DNA of 64,000 nt from Methylomonas montana (GCF_030490285.1 NZ_CP129884.1:620001-684000); one strand, 5' to 3'. Shown: positions 38,045 to 47,308, counted from the stretch's first letter. Numbers and translations: made by a program. Notes: generated by a model from the letters alone, not told the origin.

Positions 38045-38515
38045 ATGGCAATTCTTCGTTGCAACAATTGCGCTTATTTACGGGAAGTCCCGAACGAACA
38101 TGTGGGCAAAACGGTTAAATGTCCGGTTTGCGAACAGGCTTCGGCGATTCACGATACCGTGGCATTTGTGAAAAAACTCATCGATAAATACGGGGTATTG
38201 TTGGGTAAATATCGCGAGTTGGAACAGGCGAGCGTTCCCGCCTCGGAAGCTCGCGGTCCCGAGATTATATTGGGCAAAGACGAAGAGGTGGATTTGCACA
38301 ATACTGCGGTGATGAGCAACAGCATGCAATACAAGCCGATTATTAGCTGGTTCGAGCGCAAAAATATTAAGGTCGAAGTTAACCATAACGCCTTGGATAC
38401 GCAGGGCTTTTACGATGAAGTCGCCGTCGAGCTGGGCGATCAGTTCCAGGTGTTGCAAGAAGTTTTAGATAAAATCAGAAAAACCCAAAGAAATACTGCT
38501 CTTAAAATAAGTTAA
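38045..38515 (+). pseudogene. N-terminal part of a zinc-ribbon nuclease-like protein, split by IS630
   Basis: The first 150 codons are native. They have a zinc ribbon (C6, C9, C26, C29 in LRCNNC and KCPVC), a helical region and an IISWFERKNIKVEVNHNALDTQGFYDEVAVELGDQFQVLQEVLDKIRKTQRN segment. The last seven codons and stop come from the IS end that begins at 38496. Joining codon 150 to the sequence beyond the IS (from 39599, allowing for the TA duplication) restores one frame of 332 residues. The fragment might still be translated, but lacks the nuclease part. Confidence 0.85.
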
Positions 38516-39596
38516 GCCATATTCATGAGATAATATTTCCATGAAATGTAAACGAGATTCAGACGGCCGGGAAATTGATCACCATACTCTGCAAGTGATG
38601 CGACAGCAGGCGGTCAAAGCGGTGAAAAATGGGCAGACGGCGGCCAGTGTGGCGGCAGCGATGGGCGTCAACATTCGCACGGTGTTTCGGTGGTTGTCCG
38701 ACTTTGCAACCGGCGGTCAAAATGCCCTGCTGGCCAAGAAGATTACGGGCCGCCCACCGCTGGTGACGCCCGACGAAATGCGCTGGATCGCCGAGACCGT
38801 GCGGGACAAAACACCCTGGCAAATGAGACTGGAATTTGGCTTGTGGACCTTGTCGCTAATCGGGGAAGTCATCTATCGCCAGTTTGGCAAACGCCTGACC
38901 GCGCCGAGTGTGGGACGGATCATGCGGTTGCTGGGGTTTACCCCGCAAAAGCCCTTGTATCGGGCTTGGCAGCAGGACCCAGTCTTGGTGGAAAAATGGC
39001 AGGCCGACGAGTTTCCTGCCTTGAAAGCCGAAGCCAAACGCACGGGTGCTGTGATTTATTTTGCCGACGAAGCCGGCGTGCGCTCCGACTTTCATGCAGG
39101 CACCACCTGGGCGCCGGTCGGTCGGACGCCGACCGTGAAGGCGACCGGGCGGCGATACGGTTTGAATCTGATCTCTGCGGTCAGTGCGCGGGGCGATTTT
39201 CGCTTTATGGTCCAGGAAGGCAACGTCACCGCCGACGTGTTTATCGAATTCCTGAAACGTCTGCTGCGCGGTGCCGAACAGCCGATCATACTGGTCGTCG
39301 ATGGCCATCCGATTCACAAGGCCAAGATCGTCAAAACGTTTGTGGAACAACAGCAAGGCCGGTTGCAGTTGGCCTTTCTGCCGCCATATGCGCCACAACT
39401 GAATCCGGACGAACAGGTCTGGGGCTATATCAAACCGCGCGTCGCCAAGCAAATGCCAGAAAATAAAATTGAATTAAAGAAACTCGTCCAATCCGCCATG
39501 CATCGCTTACAAAAACTCCCGCATGTCGTGAAATCTTTTTTCAGACACCCAGAATGTCAATATGCAGGTTAGTGACAATACTTTCTTTAAGAGCAG
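38496..39596 (+). mobile_element. IS630-family insertion sequence (1101 bp)
   Basis: The ends CTGCTCTTAAA (38496-38506) and TTTAAGAGCAG (39586-39596) are inverted repeats, each flanked by TA (38494-38495 and 39597-39598). TA duplication is the mark of the IS630/Tc1-mariner group. The transposase is a single intact frame. Because the host frame is otherwise preserved, insertion is probably recent. Confidence 0.9.
38541..39572 (+). CDS. IS630-family transposase
   Basis: 343 residues in one frame. The N-terminal helix-turn-helix region (TAASVAAAMGVNIRTVFRWLSDF) and GRPPLVTP linker are followed by the DDE domain: YFADEAGVRSD, ILVVDGHPIHKAK and PPYAPQLNPDEQVWGYIK give the three catalytic acidic residues. 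IS630 elements move by cut and paste into TA sites. No programmed frameshift is needed here. Confidence 0.94.
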   Translation: MKCKRDSDGREIDHHTLQVMRQQAVKAVKNGQTAASVAAAMGVNIRTVFRWLSDFATGGQNALLAKKITGRPPLVTPDEMRWIAETVRDKTPWQMRLEFGLWTLSLIGEVIYRQFGKRLTAPSVGRIMRLLGFTPQKPLYRAWQQDPVLVEKWQADEFPALKAEAKRTGAVIYFADEAGVRSDFHAGTTWAPVGRTPTVKATGRRYGLNLISAVSARGDFRFMVQEGNVTADVFIEFLKRLLRGAEQPIILVVDGHPIHKAKIVKTFVEQQQGRLQLAFLPPYAPQLNPDEQVWGYIKPRVAKQMPENKIELKKLVQSAMHRLQKLPHVVKSFFRHPECQYAG

Positions 39597-40146
39597 TAAC
39601 TATACCTCAGTAGTATTAAATTTAAATGACTACAGTCAAAATCAAATTAAAACGATTACCGGTTTTTGTAAAAACTTATACGAATTCTCGTTTGTCGCTA
39701 AATATTTTTATAATAAAAACGAAAAAAGAGTGCATTTAACCTTACAAACCATGCCGGCCATCGTCGGCTTTTTTAATGGAGAATGGTTGGAATGGTATGT
39801 ATTTATGAAATTGCTAAAACATTTTTACGAAAGCAAGCGGCTTTTTTCCTGTCTACGCAGTTTTAATATTCAGTTTGCCAATGAAGATAAATATGAAGTG
39901 GATGTGTTTTTTCTGATTAATAGCCGGATTCCGGTATTTATCGAATGCAAATCCGGAGAGTTCCGCCCCTTCATCGAGAAGTACAGCAAAATGCGGCGTC
40001 GGCTGGATATCGAGAAGGAAAACTTCTTGTTACTGGTGTTGGGCGTTAGCGACGAGCAGGTGTTGGGATTGACGAAAATGTACGATATTACTTTTGTCAA
40101 CGAATCCAATTTTATTCAACATATTGCCAGGTTGGCGGCGCAATAA
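39562..40146 (+). pseudogene. C-terminal PD-(D/E)xK nuclease part of the split protein
   Basis: Native sequence resumes at 39599. The Mrr/Card1-like nuclease core is visible: a Glu in FFNGEWLEWYVF, the Asp of KYEVDVFFLIN, and the IECKSGE motif, which together form the PD-(D/E)xK site. The call rests on these motifs; CRISPR-ancillary (Card1/DUF1887) nucleases share this arrangement, but no CRISPR genes are here. An ATG at 39562, inside the IS, could allow a 194-residue product. The gene is followed 180 bp later by a small periplasmic protein gene. Confidence 0.8.
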
Positions 40147-40325
40147 TTTATACCGCTCTATTTTTGTGGTAATTAAGCTATTTTTTTCGGTTTCGGTGTT
40201 ATTTTCAAAATCTATGATAGTATGAAAAAGCTTTGAGCAAGCAACCGGATTAAAATATACAGTCATAAATTTGTAATTTTAATGTGGTTTAAAAAAACAC
40301 TTAAATATCAATTGATAGGATTTGT

Positions 40326-40703
40326 ATGAACACAGTAAAAAAAACCTTGGCTTCATTTTTGGTGATCGCCGCGGCATTGGTTTCCACATCCGCTAATGCA
40401 AACAGTGCTGGCGACGCTAAAGTTCGTGCAGCCGGTGAAGCTACCGTTGCCAAAGTAGAGGAAGCTGTAAGTTTGTTAGAAAAAGGCGACAAAGAAGGCA
40501 CTTTGAAAGCTCTGGGCGATGTTCGTCAGTCGCAAAAAGAGTTCCGTTATGAGCAAACCGAGCGTTTGCGTCAAAAAGCCGGTGACAAACTGAAAGTTGC
40601 CCGCGATGAGATCGAAAAAGGCGACGCCAATGCCTCAGTTAGTTTGAAAGCTACTCTGGATCTTTACAAAGAAATGATGAAAGTTTACAGCGCAGCTCAC
40701 TAA
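40326..40703 (+). CDS. small periplasmic helical protein
   Basis: 125 residues. A signal peptide (MNTVKKTLASFLVIAAALVSTSANA) predicts cleavage near residue 25. The mature protein is Ala/Lys/Glu-rich and helical, and would form a small helical bundle. No family is named with confidence. It has its own leader of about 180 bp and a strong terminator 38 bp after the stop, so it is a monocistronic gene. Confidence 0.75.
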   Translation: MNTVKKTLASFLVIAAALVSTSANANSAGDAKVRAAGEATVAKVEEAVSLLEKGDKEGTLKALGDVRQSQKEFRYEQTERLRQKAGDKLKVARDEIEKGDANASVSLKATLDLYKEMMKVYSAAH

Positions 40704-40741
40704 GGGCGCGTTGAATCAATCCACATTGGGTTGATAACGTC

Positions 40742-40780
40742 AGCCACCGGTAAGCTAAAGTTTCCGGTGGCTTCTTTTTT
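40742..40780 (+). terminator. Rho-independent terminator
   Basis: AGCCACCGG/CCGGTGGCT, a 9-bp stem with a 13-nt loop, and a T-rich tail to 40780. It ends the small periplasmic protein gene. Confidence 0.85.
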
Positions 40781-40998
40781 AATGGCTTGTGCCATTGTCC
40801 GCTTCCTGCATCCCCACATTTTTTCAATAACGCTTCGGCCGGATTGCTAAATTGATCCGTTCGTACAAACGTTAAATTTTCTTGGCCGTAATCACCCCGC
40901 TGCTCTAAGCAATCTACGCTGGCAGGTGGTTTCGATTGTTTGATGTTTTCTCGCAATTTGGGATCGGATATTGAGGTGTTCACACCAGCATATGCGGG

Positions 40999-41982
40999 TT
41001 ACTGCGAGTCGAAATAATGCATCGCGCCAATCAAAGGGGTGCGCGGGTTCAATGCCAATTTCACCGACATTCTGGATAGTAACGGTTGAAACCGGCCTTT
41101 GGCGGTGAAGGCTTGCAGGAATTCGCCAGACTCCAGCACGGAACGGATTTTCGGACCGATGCCGCCGCCGATAAACACGCCGCCGATAGAGAATGTTTTC
41201 AGAGCCAGATTGCCGGCTTCGGCGCCGTACAATTCGGCGAACAGCCGTACAACTTCCAGGCACAAGGCGTCTTCGCCGTCGATACCCAGCCGAGAAATCA
41301 AGGCATTGCGATCCACTTCTATATCGGAAGTCGCATCCGGCACCGCCGGGCAGGGCGGCGCGAAGCGGTTTTCGACTAAAAAATCGTAGAGATGGCTGAA
41401 ACCGTTGCCGGACAACAATCGTTCGCAGCTGACATGTGCGGGAAACTGCCGGCGCAGATAAGCCAGCAACTGGTCCTGCAGTTGGTTTTGCGGCGCGAAA
41501 TCGCTATGGCCGCCTTCGGTGGCGATCGGGTGATATTTGTCGCCGTCCCAGTACAACATCGCTTCGCCCAGTCCGGTGCCGGCGGCGATCACCGCGATAT
41601 TGCCGGTTTGCGGTTCGGCGCCGGGGTTGAGCTCGATAAAATCCTGTTCCTGCAAGTACAGCATGCCGATCGCCATCGCCTCCAGATCGTTCAGCAGTCT
41701 GACGCGTTGGGTGCCGAGCTGGGCCTGCAGTTGTTCGCCGTCCAGCAGCCAAGGCAGGTTAGTGGTTTGGCAGCGCTGCTTCACCACTGGTCCGGCCACA
41801 CCGAAACAAGCCGATGCCACGGCCGGGCCGCCGTTCAGGAATAGACCCAGAATTTCCTCGAAGGTCTGAAACTCGCCGCTGGCAAAGGTTTGTTCGCGGA
41901 TACAGCTCAGCGAGCCGTCGGCTTGTCTGTCGATTAAGGCCAGAACCGTTTTGGTTCCGCCAATATCGCCGGCTAGAATCAT
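40999..41982 (-). CDS. glk: glucokinase
   Basis: 327 residues from the ATG at 41982 with GAGGA upstream. The longer frame to 42240 runs antisense-like through the preceding gene and is rejected. The phosphate motif ILAGDIGGTKTVLAL, the GVAGPV block and the VIAAGTGLGEAML adenosine motif are typical of the bacterial Glk (ROK-unrelated) family. FIGGGIGPKI follows near the C-terminus. It phosphorylates glucose with ATP. It lies 8 bp downstream of the large GH15-like gene, which suggests work on glucose released from glycogen. Confidence 0.93.
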   Translation of the reverse strand: MILAGDIGGTKTVLALIDRQADGSLSCIREQTFASGEFQTFEEILGLFLNGGPAVASACFGVAGPVVKQRCQTTNLPWLLDGEQLQAQLGTQRVRLLNDLEAMAIGMLYLQEQDFIELNPGAEPQTGNIAVIAAGTGLGEAMLYWDGDKYHPIATEGGHSDFAPQNQLQDQLLAYLRRQFPAHVSCERLLSGNGFSHLYDFLVENRFAPPCPAVPDATSDIEVDRNALISRLGIDGEDALCLEVVRLFAELYGAEAGNLALKTFSIGGVFIGGGIGPKIRSVLESGEFLQAFTAKGRFQPLLSRMSVKLALNPRTPLIGAMHYFDSQ

Positions 41983-41990
41983 ATGCGTCC

Positions 41991-44900
41991 TCACGAGGTT
42001 GGTGTTGTGTTGCTGAGCAGGTGAATCAAGGCATCGAGGATGCCGTTGGCGACCGCGTGCGGCGGTAGTTGGTAAAAGGCTTGCCAGGCCAGCGACACAC
42101 ATTCTTCGTAACGGTCCCGGTAATGCGGGTGGGATTGCAGCCAGCAGAGCCGGACCGCGTGGCCGATCAGAATGTCGGTCACCAGTGTGTCGTCGATATA
42201 CAATTCCGGATTGTCGCGGACGATGTAGGCTAGCGCCCACAGCGCTTCGACGCTCAATTGACGATACACCGGCGCCTGAATTTTGTCGAGAATATGGTTG
42301 ATGTGCAGCCGGAAGGTTTGTTCGCCGGCGGTCATTTGCGCCAGCATGATTTCGCTATCGATACGGCGCTTGGCATTGTACTTCTCGCCGATCATCAAGC
42401 CCTTGCAGTGATGCAGCAAGTCCCAGATGCCGCCGAAAAACGCCTCGTTCTCGCGGCCGACGCTGCCCTGCTGTTCGCGCCAGGCATACCAGTCCTCGGC
42501 GCCGCCCCGATCCTTCGGGTCCATCTCGCCGGGAAAACGCGCCGCGGCCAGATCGCGATGCGGACCTTCGTAATTGAGGGTTTCCACCTGGCCCAGTTGG
42601 TTTTGGCTGTTGCCGTAATCTTCCAGGGTTTCTTGCACCTTCAGCGCCAGCCGATGCGGCGGCAGGGACAAAATATCGTTGAAGGCCTGATCCAGCGAAC
42701 TGCTGCTGACCCGTTTTTCCCTGGCGATGATCAGTTGCAAAATGTGGCCGACCCGTATCGTGTGCATATCGGCAAACAACTCGGGCTTCAGTTTGATCAG
42801 CATGCCCAGGTAAATGATCAGCTCCTGGATGATGATTTGCTGGCTGCTGTCGTTGGGGTTGAAGGTGCGGATGGTTTGCAGAATCTCCGACGAATCGGCC
42901 GGGCGCCGCAGCGTGGCTTTACCGCTGTAAGCGCGTCCGACCGTCAGGCCGTGCTGGCGTACTAGGATTTCCGTGGCGGCCTGTTCCAGATTGATGTCGT
43001 ACTTGCCCAGTAAGCCGGCGCAACGGCGAACGATGTACCAGAGGTGGCGGTCGCCGGCGCGAGCGTAGACTTCCTCCAGTAAATTCCGCACCAGGCAAGG
43101 CGTATCGTCGCCGTTGCGCAGGCCGGTATCGTGATCCAGGCCGTGGCGTTGGCTGAGCAGGCATAGCGCCTCCAGTTGCGCATACAAGTTTGGGTTGTGC
43201 TGTAGTTGTTCGATCAGCACCGCATCGTCGCCAAGCTCCCATTCGGTCAATAAAAAGCTATCCAGCGCTTGTGGGTTCGCGTCGTTGTCCGCGAGCAGGC
43301 TAGAGAACGGCCTTTCGCTTTCTTCCCAGCAGGCCTCCGAGAATTTGAAATCGTGCAGATAACCGATTTTTTCTTGGCAAGCGGTCTGGGCGAAGTCGGT
43401 CAGCAGCCCCAATGTGACCCCTATGCCTTGTACCGCGCCTTGCCGGATTTGCGCGATAAATTCCAGCAACACCTGTCTATCCTCGCTACGCAGCATGTTT
43501 TGTTTGATATTGATGGCCAGCAAGGGGGCGGCCGGGTTATTCCAATGGTGGCTGATATAGGTCAGCTCCATCCGCAAGCGCTGGATCAATAATTGATTGT
43601 CCATCGCGATGTAGAACCCTTTCTGGCTCATGAATTGCGGTAGGAACAGCAAGGGTTCGCCGGCCAGCAGATACAACTTGGAGGTCGCCAAGCTGCGCAA
43701 TTGCCGTAGCGGCCTGCCGCTGAGGCCGATGCGGTCGTTACGGCCGACCTGGGCATAAGCGGCGGCCAGTTCGCTGGCGTCGCGGACCTGAATCGGCGCG
43801 ATCTCCACCAGTGTCTGTGAGGGCACGCCCAGATTGCGCAAGTCTTGCTGCACGGCTTCATCTTCGGCCAGCAAGGCGATTTGCAGCGTGGAGTTGGGAT
43901 ATAAACGCGTTGTTTGGTAACGGCCTAGTGGATCGATGTCATCCAGCGTAATCAGGTCGTCTTGTAGCAAGCAGCTCAGTATATACAAGCTCTGCGCCCA
44001 GACCAGCGGCACGTTTTCATTGGCGACGCGGGTTTGGCTGTGTGGATGGCGTTTTTCGGCGGCGATAGCGTTTTCCGGGACGATGTACAGTTCCGGCAGC
44101 AGCCACTGGCCGTTTTGCTCGACCAGCAGGTCTTCCAGGCGGCGGCGATAGTCCCAGACGCCGTCCTGATCGCCAGCGAACAGTTTGTTCAATAATAAGT
44201 AGCAGAAAAATAGCGGCCATTCGCATTCGATATCCATGAACTGTTTCAGTTCGTGCGGTTCGTAATGCAGGCGCTGGTGGTCTTCGATCACGGTCTGATG
44301 GCCGTCCAGCAAAAATCGTTTGCAGCCGTAGCGGCCTTGTAGCTTTTCGACGATCAAGGTCTCGGTTTTTTCACGCAAGGCCCGGTCGTCGACCGCGAAG
44401 GCCGGAAAGCCGGTGATGCTGAGTACGGCCGAATCGACTTCCTTGGAAATCGATTCGCGCGGCAACAGCGACTCCAACGTGATGCGGGTGCGGGCGATGT
44501 CGTCGCTGATCACATGAATGATCGCCGCTTGACCCCCATCCTTGCCGAACAAATTGCAACCCGACATGGCTTCCAGCGCGGCCTTGGCCATACCGATCGA
44601 GCTGGCGTTAAGCTCGGCCTGGCCGTGATTCATTTTATTGCCGCGCTCCCAGATGCCGTAATCCGGGGTGCGATAGGCGCGGCTGACATAATGCACCAGA
44701 TTCTGCACAAAATTGACTTCGTCGATGCCGAACACGATCCGCAAGCCGGAGGCAGTCATCTGCGCCAGCATCAGCAAGAACAGCGAGGTGGCGTCCAGTT
44801 GCAAATGGCCCCATTCGTGGTCCGCGACCACCACTTCGCCGGTCTGAGTGTTGTACTTGGCGTGCAACGCGTCCAGGGGGTCTTGGGTATGCTTGAATTT

Positions 44901-45203
44901 CTCGACTTTTGCCGCTTGGCGCATCATTGCGGTCAACAAGCCGCGCATCAGTTTGACGACGCTTTGTTCCAGCAGATATGTGCGTTCCTGCTGGCCTTCG
45001 ACCTTGCGATAAGCCAGCGCCAGGCCCCAGGCCGCCAAAATACTGTAGACATTGTCCCGCACCCAGGCGTCGGTGTAATTGCCGTGCTTGGTGACGGCGG
45101 TGCTGGCCGGTAACAGGCCGCTGATCCAGTCCTGGCGGTTGAGGATAATGTCCTGGACTTGTTGGTAATACTGGTTAAGCGTATCGGTTCGGCTGCTCGG
45201 CAT
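41991..45203 (-). CDS. GH15 / phosphorylase b kinase alpha-like protein
   Basis: 1070 residues. The (alpha/alpha)6 barrel begins with SGLLPASTAVTKHGNYTDAWVRDNVYSILAAWGLA, and continues with VVADHEWGHLQLDATSLFLLMLAQM and YGIWERGNKMNHGQAELNASSIGMAKAALEAM, as in bacterial homologues of eukaryotic phosphorylase kinase alpha/beta subunits. The C-terminal half is helical without known catalytic motifs. Bacterial members are not characterised well. Its place upstream of glk fits glycogen or glucan metabolism. No membrane segment is seen. Confidence 0.85.
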   Translation of the reverse strand: MPSSRTDTLNQYYQQVQDIILNRQDWISGLLPASTAVTKHGNYTDAWVRDNVYSILAAWGLALAYRKVEGQQERTYLLEQSVVKLMRGLLTAMMRQAAKVEKFKHTQDPLDALHAKYNTQTGEVVVADHEWGHLQLDATSLFLLMLAQMTASGLRIVFGIDEVNFVQNLVHYVSRAYRTPDYGIWERGNKMNHGQAELNASSIGMAKAALEAMSGCNLFGKDGGQAAIIHVISDDIARTRITLESLLPRESISKEVDSAVLSITGFPAFAVDDRALREKTETLIVEKLQGRYGCKRFLLDGHQTVIEDHQRLHYEPHELKQFMDIECEWPLFFCYLLLNKLFAGDQDGVWDYRRRLEDLLVEQNGQWLLPELYIVPENAIAAEKRHPHSQTRVANENVPLVWAQSLYILSCLLQDDLITLDDIDPLGRYQTTRLYPNSTLQIALLAEDEAVQQDLRNLGVPSQTLVEIAPIQVRDASELAAAYAQVGRNDRIGLSGRPLRQLRSLATSKLYLLAGEPLLFLPQFMSQKGFYIAMDNQLLIQRLRMELTYISHHWNNPAAPLLAINIKQNMLRSEDRQVLLEFIAQIRQGAVQGIGVTLGLLTDFAQTACQEKIGYLHDFKFSEACWEESERPFSSLLADNDANPQALDSFLLTEWELGDDAVLIEQLQHNPNLYAQLEALCLLSQRHGLDHDTGLRNGDDTPCLVRNLLEEVYARAGDRHLWYIVRRCAGLLGKYDINLEQAATEILVRQHGLTVGRAYSGKATLRRPADSSEILQTIRTFNPNDSSQQIIIQELIIYLGMLIKLKPELFADMHTIRVGHILQLIIAREKRVSSSSLDQAFNDILSLPPHRLALKVQETLEDYGNSQNQLGQVETLNYEGPHRDLAAARFPGEMDPKDRGGAEDWYAWREQQGSVGRENEAFFGGIWDLLHHCKGLMIGEKYNAKRRIDSEIMLAQMTAGEQTFRLHINHILDKIQAPVYRQLSVEALWALAYIVRDNPELYIDDTLVTDILIGHAVRLCWLQSHPHYRDRYEECVSLAWQAFYQLPPHAVANGILDALIHLLSNTTPTS

Positions 45204-45245
45204 CAGTCTCTATGGAGTATTTTGGCGTTTTAGACAATCGGGCAC

Positions 45246-45812
45246 TCAGGCTTTCGGTAGGGTGACTCCGGTTTGGCCTTGATATTTACCGCCGCGGTCT
45301 CGGTAGGAGGTTTCGCAGACTTCGTCGCCGCCGAAAAACAGCATTTGCGCCACACCTTCGTTGGCGTAGATTTTGGCCGGCAGAGGGGTGGTATTGGAGA
45401 ATTCCAAGGTCACATGGCCTTCCCATTCTGGTTCCAAAGGGGTGACATTGACGATGATGCCGCAGCGGGCGTAAGTCGATTTACCCAGGCAAACCACCAG
45501 CACGTCGCGCGGAATCCGGAAATATTCGACGGTGCGGGCCAACGCAAAGGAATTGGGTGGAATGATGCAAACGTCCGATTTCACATCGACGAAGCTGCCT
45601 TCGTCGAAGTCTTTCGGATCGACGATGGTGGAATTGATGTTGGTGAAGATTTTAAATTCGTTGGAGCAGCGCACGTCGTAGCCGTAACTGGAGGTGCCAT
45701 AGGAAATGATGCGGCCTTGCGCGGATTCACGGACTTGCCCGGCCTGAAACGGCTCGATCATGCCGTGCTGTTCGGACATGCGGCGAATCCATCGGTCTGA
45801 TTTTATGCTCAT
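45246..45812 (-). CDS. dcd: dCTP deaminase
   Basis: 188 residues. [22 protein letters not shown], the [20 protein letters not shown] core, [11 protein letters not shown], and [38 protein letters not shown] with the catalytic Glu are all present. It makes dUTP from dCTP on the path to dTTP in a homotrimer. It is 42 bp upstream of the GH15-like gene on the same strand, though functionally unrelated. Confidence 0.97.
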   Translation of the reverse strand: MSIKSDRWIRRMSEQHGMIEPFQAGQVRESAQGRIISYGTSSYGYDVRCSNEFKIFTNINSTIVDPKDFDEGSFVDVKSDVCIIPPNSFALARTVEYFRIPRDVLVVCLGKSTYARCGIIVNVTPLEPEWEGHVTLEFSNTTPLPAKIYANEGVAQMLFFGGDEVCETSYRDRGGKYQGQTGVTLPKA

Positions 45813-45993
45813 GTTGCTAGTTGAGTGAGAATGAAGAACAAGGTATGCAAAATAGCATATCGGGACGGAAAAATCTTGCCGACAAATGCTTGCAGGCTAG
45901 TGTTTTGGCACGTTTCGTGGGGTATTTGCCTGGCCTGGCTGACCCCGGCACGCACTTATTTTAAAAAATTAGAAAAAACTTATTTACAAAGAA

Positions 45994-46005
45994 AGACGAC
46001 CGGTC
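45994..46005 (+). promoter_or_regulatory. candidate TetR operator, site 1
   Basis: AGACGACCGGTC, containing the palindrome CGACCGGTCG, lies 5 bp before the TetR start codon. The same 12 bp recurs upstream of the DUF4242-mtoX genes. It would block translation and transcription of tetR itself, giving autorepression. Confidence 0.5.
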
Positions 46006-46010
46006 GCATA

Positions 46011-46616
46011 ATGCGGCCCATGGCGAAGCTGGCACCCAAACAGATCAAAAAGGACAAGCTCCTCGAGCAAGGTGTGAGCTTGCTGCTGGAAAAAGGCTAT
46101 CACGCCACCGGCTTGAAAGAGATCCTGGATACGGTGCGGATTCCGAAAGGCTCGTTTTATAGCTACTTCAACAGCAAGGAACAATTCGCCGCCGAGGCCA
46201 TCCACCATTACATCGAGCCATTTATCCTGCGCTTGTCCGGGCATTTGCAAAACCCGGAACTGGACGGCCTAGCGGCGCTGAAAGCTTACTACCTGGAACT
46301 GATCGGCGAAGTAGCGCAAAGCGGGTTCAAGGGCGGCTGTTTGCTGGGAAATTTGATGGGCGAGATTGGCGATACCAGTCCATTATGCCGCGATGCTTTG
46401 CTGGATGCGGTGGGTCGATACAGTGCCTTGCAGCAAGCAGCGTTGGAGCGCGGACAAAAGCAAGGTTCAGTAAGGCTGGACCGCTCGGCGAAAAGCATGG
46501 CGGATTTGATGCTGAACGGCTGGCAGGGCGCGTTGCTGCGGATGAAGGTCGAGCAGTCGGTGGAGCCATTGCAGGCGGTTTGCCGGGATTTGTTGGATGA
46601 TTATTTTCGGGCTTGA
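46011..46616 (+). CDS. TetR-family regulator, NemR-like
   Basis: 201 residues from the ATG at 46011; a second ATG at 46020 is equally possible. The helix-turn-helix is TGLKEILDTVRIPKGSFYSYFNSKEQFAAEAI. The ligand domain shows FKGGCLLGNLMGEIGD, with Cys110 matching the reactive Cys106 of NemR within 1 residue when counted from the second ATG. NemR-type repressors respond to electrophiles. It probably controls itself and the DUF4242-mtoX genes through the shared operator. Confidence 0.85.
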   Translation: MRPMAKLAPKQIKKDKLLEQGVSLLLEKGYHATGLKEILDTVRIPKGSFYSYFNSKEQFAAEAIHHYIEPFILRLSGHLQNPELDGLAALKAYYLELIGEVAQSGFKGGCLLGNLMGEIGDTSPLCRDALLDAVGRYSALQQAALERGQKQGSVRLDRSAKSMADLMLNGWQGALLRMKVEQSVEPLQAVCRDLLDDYFRA

Positions 46617-46663
46617 TTGAGTTCCTGCCTTATCGCATGCTAGCGTTAAATTGGAGGTGATTT

Positions 46664-46888
46664 ATGGATGCGCAAACGATAACCGAACAGGCTTTAAAAC
46701 TGGCTCCCGCCGCAAGAGCGTATATTGCGGAGATACTGATCGAAAGCCTGGATTATGATGAGGACTTTCCGGTTTCCGAGGAGTGGCGGCAAGAAATTCA
46801 AAAGCGTTGCAAGGAAATAGACGCCAATTCGGCGCTGCTGTTGGACGGCGAACAAGTCATGGCGGAGCTAAGACAGCGCTTTTTATGA
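46664..46888 (+). CDS. antitoxin, addiction-module component type
   Basis: 74 residues. ITEQALKLAPAARAYIAEILIESLDYDEDFPVSEEWRQEIQKRCKEI is the pattern of the putative addiction-module component family (PF09720 type), which pairs with ParE/RelE-like toxins. GGAGGTG precedes the ATG. Its stop overlaps the toxin start (ATGA). The pair lies between the tetR gene and the remnant of a second TetR gene end. Confidence 0.85.
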   Translation: MDAQTITEQALKLAPAARAYIAEILIESLDYDEDFPVSEEWRQEIQKRCKEIDANSALLLDGEQVMAELRQRFL

Positions 46889-47175
46889 AATATTTCCTGC
46901 ATCCTCAGGCCCGCGAGGAGCTGGTGCAAGCAATATTGTTTTATCAAAAACAACAAGCGGGTTTGGAAAAGCGTTTTATCGAGGCGGTGGACGATGCCAT
47001 CCACAGGGTTTGTAGCAATCCCATGTTGTATCGAAAGTTAGATGATGAAACTCGTAAATGCCGGATATTGCATTTTCCATATGCGTTAGTGTTCCGGGAA
47101 AAAGCCGGAAAATTGGAGATTTTGGCGGTGATGCATTTGCGAAAACAGCCTAATTATTGGAATTCTAGAAAATGA
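46885..47175 (+). CDS. ParE/RelE-superfamily toxin
   Basis: 96 residues from an ATG overlapping the antitoxin stop. YFLHPQAREELVQAILFYQKQQAGLEKRFIEAVDDAI and YRKLDDETRKCRILHFPYALVFREKAGKLEILAVMHLRKQPNYW fit the ParE-like RelE/ParE fold. ParE members poison gyrase and RelE members cleave mRNA; the W at the end and the HLRKQP motif favour ParE. Confidence 0.88.
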   Translation: MKYFLHPQAREELVQAILFYQKQQAGLEKRFIEAVDDAIHRVCSNPMLYRKLDDETRKCRILHFPYALVFREKAGKLEILAVMHLRKQPNYWNSRK

Positions 47176-47296
47176 TGTCGCGGATTTGGTGTTGGATGGC
47201 TGGCAGGGCGCGTTGTTAAGAATGAAAATTGAGCATCGGTGGTGCCCGTTGCAGGCGGTTTGTCGGGATTTGTTGGATGATTATTTTAGGGCTTGA
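47174..47296 (+). pseudogene. remnant of a second TetR gene (3' end)
   Basis: The frame DVADLVLDGWQGALLRMKIE, then QAVCRDLLDDYFRA and a stop, copies the last 40 residues of the TetR at 46011-46616 (MADLMLNGWQGALLRMKVE...) with about 80% DNA identity. The upstream portion is missing. It may be the end of an ancestral paralogue left when the toxin-antitoxin pair came in. Confidence 0.75.
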
Positions 47297-47308
47297 TTCG
47301 AGTTTTTC

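Noticed and set aside
38045..40146. CRISPR-linked nuclease locus
   Set aside because: The nuclease core resembles Card1-type proteins, but no repeats, cas genes or CARF domain are found in the window.
41983..42240. Longer N-terminus for glucokinase to 42240
   Set aside because: It overlaps the GH15-like gene in another frame and has no Glk homology; Glk begins at ILAGDIGGTK.
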